Shown here piece by piece: positions 1-9,388 of a DNA stretch of 46,344 nt. The stretch's first letter is position 1. Every line of letters begins with the position of its first letter. The stretch lies in the NCBI GenBank assembly GCA_937927575.1, contig CALBEE010000239.1, positions 1 to 46,344 of the forward strand, given 5' to 3'. The notes under the pieces are model-generated. The model was given only the letters and a program-made list of their open reading frames with translations. It was not told the origin of the DNA and did not search any database. The position numbers were made by a program, and so were the translations under genes. Origin of the DNA: an uncultured Saprospiraceae bacterium (GTDB lineage: Bacteria; Bacteroidota; Bacteroidia; Chitinophagales; Saprospiraceae).

Positions 1-1017
1 GGCGCATTTTCTTTAGGAGATGGAACCTCAGATAGAACCTATCATCGTGGGGACGATCCTAATGCGAGCTACATTGTAGATAGCGAAATGACGATGACGA
101 GAGGAAATACAGCTACAGATTTTGATGGAGGAAGTGCTAGTTATTCTGGTGATGTACCGGCGGATTTTCCTAAGGGATATGCTAGTTTCATTTGTATGAA
201 ATATCTCTTGACTCAACAACAATATGTCGATTTTTTGAATTGCTTGCCTAGAAATGCTCAAGATGCAAGAACTGCTTCTGATCTCAGTGGAACAACGGTA
301 ACCAATAATTTTGTGATGCGAAATTCTGCTTCGCCAGGTTATGGAAATGGTATTAGCTGCTCTAATGATATTGGAACTGGAAACATTACATTTTTCTGCG
401 ATCTGGATAATGATGGCATACCAAATGAAGAGAATGATGGTCAACATAAAATCGCTGGTTATCTGACTAATGCAGATATTTATGCCTATTTAGATTGGGC
501 AGGTTTGGCACCTATGACAAGCCTTCAATATGAGAAAGCTTGTAGAGGAACTTTATCCGCAGTAGCTGAAGAGTACGCTTGGGGTTCTACATTAGAAAAC
601 GCCGCTTCCACCGTAATTGATAATGGTACTGGTCAAGAAAAATTTGCCAACTCTGGAATTGATGGTGGTATTATTGGACCTGTGGCAAATATAGGCAGAG
701 TAGGTATGAATGCTCCTGCTAATAATAGTTCTAGGGAATTGGCTAATGCATCCTATTATGGAATTATAGGTTTTTCTGGAAGAGCAAATAATCCAGTAAT
801 ACCAATGGGCGAAAATTACACTGGACAACAAGGTGATGGTATACTGACCATTGATGGAAATGCTGATTTCATGGATATAGAAATCCCACTTCAAAACAAA
901 AGTTACTCACTAACTTCAGGAAGAGGAAGGGTTTCTTCGTTCAATGGAATTATACTTTCTACTTCTCCAAGAAGTACTAATAATTCATTAAGAGGAATAT
1001 GGTATATCGTACTTTAA
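1..1017 (+). CDS. Formylglycine-generating-enzyme-like (SUMF1/FGE-sulfatase fold) protein, 5' truncated
   Basis: The reading frame is open from base 1, so the gene starts upstream and 338 residues are visible. The order of landmarks fits the SUMF1/EgtB/PvdO fold: a 'MKYLLTQQQYVDFLN' segment, then 'YLDWAGLAPMTSLQYEKACRG', then 'EYAWGS', and a C-terminal 'GRGRVSSFNG...NSLRGIWYIVL' that resembles the usual end of the fold (GFRxAR-type). Family members are formylglycine-generating enzymes or non-catalytic surface versions. The usual 'DMSGNVWEW' block is replaced by 'SSRELANASYYGIIG', so a catalytic role is doubtful, and in Bacteroidota such proteins are often secreted structural or carbohydrate-associated proteins. 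The last 19 bases overlap the next gene in another frame, which suggests cotranscription. The fold is fairly secure; the function is not known. Confidence 0.72.
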   Translation, partial: GAFSLGDGTSDRTYHRGDDPNASYIVDSEMTMTRGNTATDFDGGSASYSGDVPADFPKGYASFICMKYLLTQQQYVDFLNCLPRNAQDARTASDLSGTTVTNNFVMRNSASPGYGNGISCSNDIGTGNITFFCDLDNDGIPNEENDGQHKIAGYLTNADIYAYLDWAGLAPMTSLQYEKACRGTLSAVAEEYAWGSTLENAASTVIDNGTGQEKFANSGIDGGIIGPVANIGRVGMNAPANNSSRELANASYYGIIGFSGRANNPVIPMGENYTGQQGDGILTIDGNADFMDIEIPLQNKSYSLTSGRGRVSSFNGIILSTSPRSTNNSLRGIWYIVL

Positions 1018-1757
1018 AAAAGCTTGTCTTATCGCTAATAGTGATATACTCAAGTAACGCTTGTTTTGCACAACCTCTCCACATTTTTGAAGGAGGAGAT
1101 AACTCTGGATACGCTTCTTTAGAAAATACTCCAAGTGATCCGCATCTATTTCAAGGAGGTGATCTTTCTGGATATGGAATAGTTACAAAAGTAACTAACG
1201 ACAAACATTTATTTGAAGGTGGCGACTTGTCCGGATACGGAATGTTTACACTCATGACTAATGATAAATATTTATTTGAAGGTGGTGACTTGTCCGGGTA
1301 TTCTTTTTACGAACATACACACAACAGCAAACATCTATTCGAAGGAGGAGATCGATCTGGTTACAGTTATATCTATCACCTCGAACCATTTATCTGGACC
1401 GGAGCTATAGGACAATCATGGACTGTGCCTGGAAATTGGAATTTTAATTTAGTACCAGGTATTAGAAGAAAAACGATCATTCCTGTAGTAGACGCTGGAA
1501 ATTTTTATCCACATATTAATGCTGGACTTTTTGCCATTGGATCGAATCCAAATAATGGTTTGTATAAGAGTGGAGAACTTTGGATTCAAGAAGGTGCACT
1601 ATTAGTGACAAGAGTTAATTGTAGGGTAGAAAATTTTGGCTTAATTACTATCGATGGGGAGATGAATATTAAAAGAGATGCCGATAATGCATTTAAGAAT
1701 TTTGAAGAAGGAAGAATTATCGTAAATAATTTAGGACTATTTACGTTTGACGATTAA
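999..1757 (+). CDS. Secreted protein with five 21-residue GGDxSGY repeats
   Basis: This 252-residue protein has an N-terminal signal peptide (basic RTLKK, hydrophobic LVLSLIVIY, cleavage near CFA-Q at residue 24). Residues 28-132 are five tandem 21-residue repeats of the form HLFEGGDLSGYG followed by about nine variable residues. Residues 135-190 look like a module common in secreted Bacteroidota proteins, W-x-G-(x)n-W-x-x-x-x-NW, then a 'VPG...IIPV...YPHI' stretch. I see no T9SS sorting tail. The start overlaps the preceding FGE-like gene by 19 bases, so the two are probably translated from one message and may act together on the surface. No enzyme motif is visible. The function is unknown. 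Confidence 0.7.
   Translation: MVYRTLKKLVLSLIVIYSSNACFAQPLHIFEGGDNSGYASLENTPSDPHLFQGGDLSGYGIVTKVTNDKHLFEGGDLSGYGMFTLMTNDKYLFEGGDLSGYSFYEHTHNSKHLFEGGDRSGYSYIYHLEPFIWTGAIGQSWTVPGNWNFNLVPGIRRKTIIPVVDAGNFYPHINAGLFAIGSNPNNGLYKSGELWIQEGALLVTRVNCRVENFGLITIDGEMNIKRDADNAFKNFEEGRIIVNNLGLFTFDD
1080..1394 (+). repeat. Five tandem 63-bp coding repeats (21-residue period)
   Basis: The repeats begin at residues 28, 49, 70, 91 and 112 of the secreted protein. The invariant core is FxGGDxSGY, and the second half of each unit varies freely. Synonymous differences between units show that the array is not a very recent amplification. Confidence 0.85.
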
Positions 1758-1768
1758 TTACTTTTGGT

Positions 1769-2299
1769 CTACCCTCTCAACTTTCGACTAAGATCCCAAA
1801 GTACTACTCCAGTACATACTGAAACATTCAACGAATGCTTCGTACCGTATTGTGGAATTTCGATTGCAATGTCAGTAAGATTTAATGCTTCATCAGAGAC
1901 ACCGTCTACTTCGTTGCCCATGACAATGGCAATTTTTTGGCCATTTTTCACCTCCCAATCCAAAAGAGATTTTGAACTATCAGTTTGTTCGATAGAAACA
2001 ATTTGATAGCACTCTTTTTTAAGTCGTATCAAAGTATCAGAGACTTCTTCTACATGAACCCAATCTACAGAAGAAGTAGCACCGATTGCCGTTTTGGTGA
2101 TTTCTCTAGAAGGTGGCTTAGCGGTAATGCCTACTAATATGATCTGCTCGATGGCAAAAGCATCCGCAGTTCTAAACACTGAGCCTACATTCATGGCAGA
2201 TCTGATATTATCTAAAACCACAACTACAGGAATTTTGATAGAGGCTTTATAAGCCTCTACATCCATCCTATTCAGTTCTTGTAATTTTAGTTTTCTCAA
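1769..2299 (-). CDS. TrmH/SpoU-family RNA 2'-O-methyltransferase
   Basis: The 176-residue protein is a SPOUT methyltransferase, which transfers a methyl group from S-adenosylmethionine to a ribose 2'-hydroxyl in tRNA or rRNA. Motif 1 is seen as 'DNIRSAMNVGSVFRTADAF', motif 2 as 'IAIVMGNEVDGVSDEAL' and motif 3 as 'IEIPQYGTKHSLNVSVCTGV', the knotted cofactor site. There is no N-terminal substrate-binding extension of the RlmB kind, so it is a minimal, compact member, and the exact target base cannot be read from sequence. It begins five bases after the pyrG stop and is very probably cotranscribed with pyrG. It converges on the preceding repeat-protein gene with an 11-base gap. Confidence 0.88.
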   Translation of the reverse strand: MRKLKLQELNRMDVEAYKASIKIPVVVVLDNIRSAMNVGSVFRTADAFAIEQIILVGITAKPPSREITKTAIGATSSVDWVHVEEVSDTLIRLKKECYQIVSIEQTDSSKSLLDWEVKNGQKIAIVMGNEVDGVSDEALNLTDIAIEIPQYGTKHSLNVSVCTGVVLWDLSRKLRG

Positions 2300-2304
2300 T
2301 CTAT

Positions 2305-3924
<1,620 letters not shown>

Positions 3925-4005
3925 TTAAGATCTTTCCTAACGTGCAATCATTAGGCAGAATTTTACTGCAAAATTGCTATTAGATGGAAATTTCATTACG
4001 GATGA

Positions 4006-4013
4006 CAAAGGTA
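4006..4013 (-). promoter_or_regulatory. Candidate -7 box for pyrG
   Basis: Read on the minus strand this is TACCTTTG, an exact match to the Bacteroidota -7 consensus TAnnTTTG. No convincing -33 TTG box is at the expected spacing. It would give a leader of about 85 bases before pyrG. Confidence 0.35.
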
Positions 4014-4181
4014 GGCTAATTAAGTAAAAGTGAAAGTCTCAGACTAAGTATTATTTAATATAAGCTAAGATTTATAGGACCTTATCCGTATACCAAAATA
4101 TATCTTGTTTGAATAATGTCATTAGTCTACTATATTTCCCAATAAGACCGTAATTAAACTCAGAGTATAGCTTCCAATATT

Positions 4182-4189
4182 TATATTTG
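4182..4189 (+). promoter_or_regulatory. Candidate -7 box for the desaturase gene
   Basis: TATATTTG matches TAnnTTTG exactly and ends 37 bases before the desaturase ATG. No clear -33 element was found. The rest of the 311-base divergent interval 3916-4226 holds only this box and the pyrG box; I see no small gene in it. Confidence 0.4.
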
Positions 4190-4226
4190 TTTATCCGTTA
4201 AATTGATATTCAAACAAGCAATCTAG

Positions 4227-5324
4227 ATGAATACTATAATTGAAAAGAATGCAACAGAAGAGGCGATAGAAATAGTAACACCAAATGCAGAAGATCTATC
4301 TATCAATGTCAACATTCCTAATAAACTCGTAAGATCTCTTTCTAAATATACCAAGCCTAAAACAGGTGTGGCGGTGAGACAAATGTTTAACTCATTCCTA
4401 CCCTTTCTAGCTTTATGGATTCTCATGTATCTTTCCCTAGATTACAGCGTATTCATTACGTTTGGTCTTGGTATGGTGAATGCATTCTTTTTAGTTAGAA
4501 TATTTATCATACAGCATGACTGCGGACATAGATCTTTCCTCAAAAACAATACTGCTAGAAATGTGATTGGCTTTATTTGTAGTATGGTGAGTATGATTCC
4601 TTATAAATATTGGGCTAAATCTCATCATGTACATCATGCTAATAATGGTATGCTAGAGATAAGAGACATTGGAGATATCAATACTCTGACTGTAAAAGAA
4701 TATATGGCTTTATCTAAATGGGGACGATTTAAGTACAAGGTATATAGATCTGCACCAGTGATGTTTGTGTTGGGACCACTTTATTACATATTAATACACA
4801 ATAGATTACCCCTTATCAATCTTGCTCAATTTAAGAAAGTAAAGAAGACTTTGATTTGGAATAATTTGGCCTTGATAGGATTATTCACCGTATTAGTTCT
4901 TTCTCTTAATTGGTGGAAATTTATGGTGACTCACGCAGCAGTAATGGTTCCTTTTGCGGTGATAGCGATATGGTTCTTCTACGTTCAACATCAACATGAA
5001 GAAGCTTATAAAGAATGGAAAGACAAATGGGATTATGTGACATCAGCATTAAGGGGAAGTTCTTATTATAAAGTACCAAGAATTTTCAATTGGCTTACTG
5101 GAAATATTGGAATCCACCACGTACACCATCTTAATCCTGCTATACCTAATTATAATCTCAAACAATGTATCACTGAAAATCCTTGGCTTAATAAATACAC
5201 AACGGTAATGGGATTTTGGGAGAGTCTCAAATTGGCTTCTAATAAACTATGGGATGAGAAAAGTAAGCGCATGATAACGTTTAAAGAATTTAAATTGATA
5301 GAGCAAATGGGGATGGCCGCATAG
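4227..5324 (+). CDS. Membrane fatty acid desaturase (three-histidine-box, DesA/FAD2 type)
   Basis: The 365-residue integral membrane di-iron enzyme introduces a double bond into acyl chains and sets membrane fluidity. The three histidine boxes that bind the iron pair are present: HDCGH (about residue 97), HHVHH (about 133) and HHVHH (about 297). Hydrophobic segments lie at about 50-90 and 185-255. An extra 'QHQHEE' stretch lies near residue 255. The spacing of the boxes matches the omega-6/delta-12 style of bacterial desaturases, but the position of the double bond cannot be inferred. It is a single transcription unit, with its own promoter box upstream and a strong terminator after it. Confidence 0.92.
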   Translation: MNTIIEKNATEEAIEIVTPNAEDLSINVNIPNKLVRSLSKYTKPKTGVAVRQMFNSFLPFLALWILMYLSLDYSVFITFGLGMVNAFFLVRIFIIQHDCGHRSFLKNNTARNVIGFICSMVSMIPYKYWAKSHHVHHANNGMLEIRDIGDINTLTVKEYMALSKWGRFKYKVYRSAPVMFVLGPLYYILIHNRLPLINLAQFKKVKKTLIWNNLALIGLFTVLVLSLNWWKFMVTHAAVMVPFAVIAIWFFYVQHQHEEAYKEWKDKWDYVTSALRGSSYYKVPRIFNWLTGNIGIHHVHHLNPAIPNYNLKQCITENPWLNKYTTVMGFWESLKLASNKLWDEKSKRMITFKEFKLIEQMGMAA

Positions 5325-5352
5325 TCACATCAAAGTCATAAAAAAAAATACG

Positions 5353-5386
5353 AAAGCAGTAAATCCTTCATTGGATTTGCTGCTTT
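5353..5386 (+). terminator. Rho-independent terminator after the desaturase
   Basis: A 14-bp stem with one G-T pair (AAAGCAGTAAATCC against GGATTTGCTGCTTT) closes a six-base loop and is followed by a T-rich run. It starts 29 bases after the desaturase stop. Confidence 0.8.
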
Positions 5387-5480
5387 TCTCGTTTTGCTAG
5401 ATGTAAAACTAGTAATCAACATCAAGTACTTTTTTAAATTGATTCTATATAGAATTAAATTAAATCTTATTATGGCATAC

Positions 5481-5513
5481 AATACAGTATGTTAAATCTG
5501 ATCATACAGTATG
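5481..5513. promoter_or_regulatory. Paired palindromic sites upstream of the leucine-rich-repeat gene
   Basis: ATACAGTATG occurs at 5482-5491 and 5504-5513, exactly 22 bases apart, or about two helical turns. The second copy extends to the perfect odd palindrome CATACAGTATG, and the first has one mismatch at its outer base. The pair sits 57-90 bases upstream of the ATG at 5571, a good place for an operator bound by a dimeric regulator. The regulator is not identifiable here. Confidence 0.4.
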
Positions 5514-5570
5514 GGTATATGAGACAATAGTTTATCTTACGGATAGACAACAAAACTATTAGAAGGCCTT

Positions 5571-8500
5571 ATGCATTACAATTCCATAATTCTGGTCATA
5601 ATTATCTTAGGATTCAATTGTATATCACTCCACGCCCAAAATGTGAACTTTACTGATTCGAATTTCAAGAATCTTCTCTTAGAGAATCCAAGCATAAATA
5701 CGAATGGCAATAATGAAATTTCATATTCGGAAGCACTCGACTACGAAGGTAGTATTAACATTGGATACGACTCATTAATCTATGATCTGACAGGAATCAA
5801 TGAATTTAAAAATATTGTTTCCATAACATGCAACAGTACGATAATTGATCAAATAGAATTATCTGATCTACCAAAATTGTATTCCTTACATATCAATTCA
5901 TTAGGAAATCTCAGTTCGTTATCTTTGTCTGGAGTACCAAGTTTAATGATATTAAGTATCTCTAATAACAACCTTACTTCTTTAGATAATGTTTCTGCAC
6001 CTAGCATTACAAGACTTAATTGCGACAATAACAATCTAAACTATTTAGATCTCAAAAAATTTCCTCAACTAAGTTATTGTGGCGCATATAAAAATGAAAT
6101 TACCGAAATAGATTTATCTGAATCTACGCTCCTAGAATCTCTCAACATTCATCAAAATGAAATTTCTACTATAAATCTTAGTGAACTCCCAACCATAGAG
6201 TATGTAGACCTTTCTGACAATTTGATTACAACCTTTACACTTGAAGGAAAAGAGACAATCAAATATGTTACATTAAATAATAACCCAGTTGTAGAAATCG
6301 CTCTTAAAGATTTACCAAATTTTTATAGTTTTGGCTTCGGTGGCAGTTTAAATACACTTGAAAGTCTTACTCTAGAAAACTTAGGTATTTTTTCTTCTCT
6401 AAATATCAGCGGATCTCAACTCACTTATGCCAATCTTTCTAATCTCCCCAAACTGAATCAACTCACACTTCAAGCTGGAAATTTAGTAGAGCTTTATCTA
6501 AATAATTTTCCATTACTAAAAAACATCAACTGTGCTAGCAATCAACTAAATACATTACAACTTAGTAATCTTCCGAACGTAGAAAGCATAGATGTATACA
6601 ACAATCTATTAGAAAACATATCACTTACTAACATACCAGAACTAAACAGACTAATTATAGGCAAAAATATATTTAGTGAAATAAATCTAGATCTATATCC
6701 AAAACTAAGCTTCTTAAATGCAAATGATAATATTATGCAAGATATCACTATCTCCGCAGGACATAATATTCAATCTTTATTTTTAGACAACAATAATCTG
6801 ACAAATGTAGAATTTAAAAATTTACCTAACCTTACAAGCATCTCATTGAATGATAACACACTAAATAAAGTAAAACTCCTCAACCTACCTAAATATGGTG
6901 TAGCGAATGGCCTCCAAAATATAGATTCGGACACTCTAGAAGTAATTAATATATTAAGTATTGAAAGCGATACAAGAATTCGAATTTCACCAGATACAAA
7001 GGTGCTAGAGTTATCCGAATTAGATAACTTAAAAAGATTCGAATTACAAAGCAACTCTTATAGCATATCCGATATAATACTACATGATATTCCTCGTTTA
7101 AAAGAAATAAAAACAACATCTTTTGACTCGCTAAAGTTAATAGAAATTTCAATGGTGGATAGCTTAGAATTTTTCGATTGTCGTCGAAATGAAAATCTAA
7201 CTGAAATAGATCTCAAAAATCTACCTAATCTCAAAGAGATAAATGTATCTAACAATAATTTGGAAAGGCTAACATTAGAAGAAACTATATCTGTAGAAGC
7301 TCTAAATTGCGGCGGCAACAATTTATCAGTTTTAGATTTAAGTAACTTGACAAATCTAATTTACCTAAACTGCGCTTTCAACAACATAAACAGCTTAGAT
7401 TTCACACCTACTACAGCACTAAATAATTTAATATGTCATGAAAACAACTTGACAGCTCTAGATATCAATAACAATCTAGAATTGAGATCAATATCCTGCC
7501 ACACCAATAATATACAAAACGCTACAATAGATAACTTACCTTATTTATCATATCTAGATATTAGTAACAATGACCTCTCAAACATAGTTATAAAAAACCT
7601 AGACAGTCTTGCAATTTTAGGCATTTCGAATATAGATCAAGGCAAAACACAAATTTCAAATCTAGGTAATATAGAATCCTTAACTGTATCCGCTCAAATA
7701 GATTCGGATCTGACCATTGACAACCTACCTTCACTAACAGAGTTTACATTAATAGATAATTCAATTAACAACTTACATCTAAGCAGAGTGCCTATAAAAT
7801 ATTATTTATCCGCTTTTCAAAACGACACAAAAAATATAAGGCTCCGTAATCTAGATAGCTTAATTATTTTCCAAGCTAATTTTGCGAATTTGAGAACTAT
7901 AGAACTTCTTGACCTTCCGAATCTAGAAAATATTACTTTACTCTCTACTAATACGCAACATATAGAACTTAATAGCTTGCCAAAGCTAGAAACTATCCTC
8001 ATGACATGGACCAATATTGAAGATGTTATTTTGGATGAGTTACCTAGTCTAAAAAATTTAATGTTAGACCAAAATCCCAATTTAGACATCGTAGATGTAT
8101 GCAATGTTCCAAGCCTTGAATTACTTACCGCTGTAGGGACACGATCATCTAAAATATACCTCACTAATGGCACACAATTAAAAACATTCAATATTGCACC
8201 TAACTACGAAAATCTTCAATTCGTTTGTGTTGATCCAATGGAAGTTGAATTCATTGATTCCGTTTCACTATTCCCAACCAATCTAATTATAACTGAATGC
8301 CCAGATTGCAGCCAAGGCAACCTTGATATAGATAATGATGGATTTCATACTTTTGAAGATTGCGACGACAACAACTCCAACATTAATCCAGATCAAATTG
8401 AAGAGCCATATAACGGAATTGATGATGACTGCAACGCCTCGACGCAGGATGACGATTTAGACCAAGATGGTTATCTACTTAGCGAAGATTGCAATGATAC

Positions 8501-8834
8501 TAATCCTAATATAAATCCAGAAGCTCAAGAAATTCCTAATAATGATGTAGATGAAGATTGTAATGGCTCAGATCTTGTTACAAGTATTTACGAACTGTCT
8601 AATTCAACAATAAAAATATATCCAAATCCAACTTCAGATGCCATTAATATCGAAGTAAATGAGAATCTCAATTATATAGTTACACTTTATGGCATAGACG
8701 GAAAATCCAAGCAGTTTCTTAGAAATACTAATAAAATCAATATAGAAAATCATACCGCAGGAATATATCTACTTGAAATTACAAGTCTTTCGGATGGCAA
8801 GAGTGTCTATGAAACAATACAAATAATTCACTAA
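5571..8834 (+). CDS. Large secreted leucine-rich-repeat protein with MopE-type metal-binding repeats and T9SS sorting domain
   Basis: The 1087-residue protein starts with a signal peptide (hydrophobic IILVIIILGFNCISL, cleavage after HAQ). Residues about 50-890 are irregular leucine-rich repeats of about 21-22 residues, with cores such as 'LPNLKEINVSNNNLERLTL', forming a long solenoid. Residues about 917-985 hold two MopE-like units, each with D-x-D-x-DG followed by 'EDCDDNN..INP' and 'GIDDDCN', a predicted calcium or copper site. Residues about 1014-1087 are a type A T9SS sorting domain beginning 'IYPNPTSDAINI' and ending in 'VYETIQIIH'. The protein should therefore be exported by the Por system and held at or released from the cell surface. 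The ligand is unknown; adhesion or protein binding is the usual inference for such solenoids. Paired palindromes lie upstream and a terminator follows. Confidence 0.88.
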   Translation: MHYNSIILVIIILGFNCISLHAQNVNFTDSNFKNLLLENPSINTNGNNEISYSEALDYEGSINIGYDSLIYDLTGINEFKNIVSITCNSTIIDQIELSDLPKLYSLHINSLGNLSSLSLSGVPSLMILSISNNNLTSLDNVSAPSITRLNCDNNNLNYLDLKKFPQLSYCGAYKNEITEIDLSESTLLESLNIHQNEISTINLSELPTIEYVDLSDNLITTFTLEGKETIKYVTLNNNPVVEIALKDLPNFYSFGFGGSLNTLESLTLENLGIFSSLNISGSQLTYANLSNLPKLNQLTLQAGNLVELYLNNFPLLKNINCASNQLNTLQLSNLPNVESIDVYNNLLENISLTNIPELNRLIIGKNIFSEINLDLYPKLSFLNANDNIMQDITISAGHNIQSLFLDNNNLTNVEFKNLPNLTSISLNDNTLNKVKLLNLPKYGVANGLQNIDSDTLEVINILSIESDTRIRISPDTKVLELSELDNLKRFELQSNSYSISDIILHDIPRLKEIKTTSFDSLKLIEISMVDSLEFFDCRRNENLTEIDLKNLPNLKEINVSNNNLERLTLEETISVEALNCGGNNLSVLDLSNLTNLIYLNCAFNNINSLDFTPTTALNNLICHENNLTALDINNNLELRSISCHTNNIQNATIDNLPYLSYLDISNNDLSNIVIKNLDSLAILGISNIDQGKTQISNLGNIESLTVSAQIDSDLTIDNLPSLTEFTLIDNSINNLHLSRVPIKYYLSAFQNDTKNIRLRNLDSLIIFQANFANLRTIELLDLPNLENITLLSTNTQHIELNSLPKLETILMTWTNIEDVILDELPSLKNLMLDQNPNLDIVDVCNVPSLELLTAVGTRSSKIYLTNGTQLKTFNIAPNYENLQFVCVDPMEVEFIDSVSLFPTNLIITECPDCSQGNLDIDNDGFHTFEDCDDNNSNINPDQIEEPYNGIDDDCNASTQDDDLDQDGYLLSEDCNDTNPNINPEAQEIPNNDVDEDCNGSDLVTSIYELSNSTIKIYPNPTSDAINIEVNENLNYIVTLYGIDGKSKQFLRNTNKINIENHTAGIYLLEITSLSDGKSVYETIQIIH

Positions 8835-8841
8835 AAGAAAG

Positions 8842-8871
8842 ACAGCGAATAGAGGATTTACTATTCGCTGT
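8842..8871. terminator. Bidirectional terminator between convergent genes
   Basis: A perfect 11-bp stem (ACAGCGAATAG against CTATTCGCTGT) with an eight-base loop is flanked by TTTT on the plus strand and a T-rich run on the minus strand. It serves the leucine-rich-repeat gene and probably also the SnoaL-like gene. Confidence 0.75.
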
Positions 8872-8902
8872 TTTCACCATTCATACTTACGGTACAATAA
8901 TT

Positions 8903-9271
8903 CTAACTCTGCGCAGTGTAGAAAAATTCTTCTCTTATAATTTTTCCATCTTTTACTTGGTAGACACAAACTTCATCCATATCAATCGCCATTGGCATTC
9001 CCTTTAGTTGGACATTCATATACATACCACAGGTAAAGAAATTCTCTGCTACAATTGGATCACTAATTACGCTCTTATTCATTTTCTCAATTTTGCTTTC
9101 AAATTTCTTCCCTTTTTCTGCTATAGCTGCTAATCCTTTAACGATACGATCTGGCGCTCCTTCGGCTTCTACCGATACTATATCTTCGGAGTATAATTCT
9201 GAAACTGCTTGTCCATAATTTCCTTCTCTACATAAGGCTACTAATCTGTTGGCTACTTCTTGCGTTGTCAT
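8903..9271 (-). CDS. SnoaL-like / NTF2-fold protein
   Basis: The 122-residue protein fits the SnoaL-like branch of the NTF2 cone fold. It has an N-terminal helix pair ('EVANRLVALCREGNYGQAVSE'), 'LYSEDIVSVEAEG', and a C-terminal sheet with 'MDEVCVYQVKDGKIIREEFFY', the typical 'vyrvrdGKI..e.ff' ending. No signal peptide is present, so it is cytosolic. Members bind or isomerise small molecules, but many have no known role, and the ligand cannot be inferred. It lies directly downstream of a WYL regulator gene on the same strand, with a 117-base gap that contains a candidate operator. Regulator and target may therefore be paired. Confidence 0.75.
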   Translation of the reverse strand: MTTQEVANRLVALCREGNYGQAVSELYSEDIVSVEAEGAPDRIVKGLAAIAEKGKKFESKIEKMNKSVISDPIVAENFFTCGMYMNVQLKGMPMAIDMDEVCVYQVKDGKIIREEFFYTAQS

Positions 9272-9348
9272 ATTTTATATTTTTTTAAAGATTTTAAGAT
9301 ATCATCTACCCTCTTAATAAATGATAAGACAATATTACAACGGCCCAA

Positions 9349-9364
9349 TGACAACCCTATGTCA
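9349..9364. promoter_or_regulatory. Candidate operator between WYL regulator and SnoaL-like gene
   Basis: TGACA, six bases, then TGTCA form a perfect 5-bp inverted repeat. It sits 78-93 bases upstream of the SnoaL-like start, and a near-consensus -7 box (TAATATTG, minus strand) lies downstream of it. The dyad would suit a homodimeric HTH/WYL regulator. Confidence 0.3.
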
Positions 9365-9388
9365 GTAGGAAATGAAGAGCTCAAAAAA

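Noticed and set aside
1764-2006. An 80-codon plus-strand frame opposite the RNA methyltransferase
   Set aside because: The methyltransferase on the other strand has all its SPOUT motifs; this is a shadow frame.
5849-8191. Several minus-strand frames of 60-125 codons opposite the leucine-rich-repeat gene
   Set aside because: They arise from the repetitive Leu/Asn codon use of the real gene and have no independent support.
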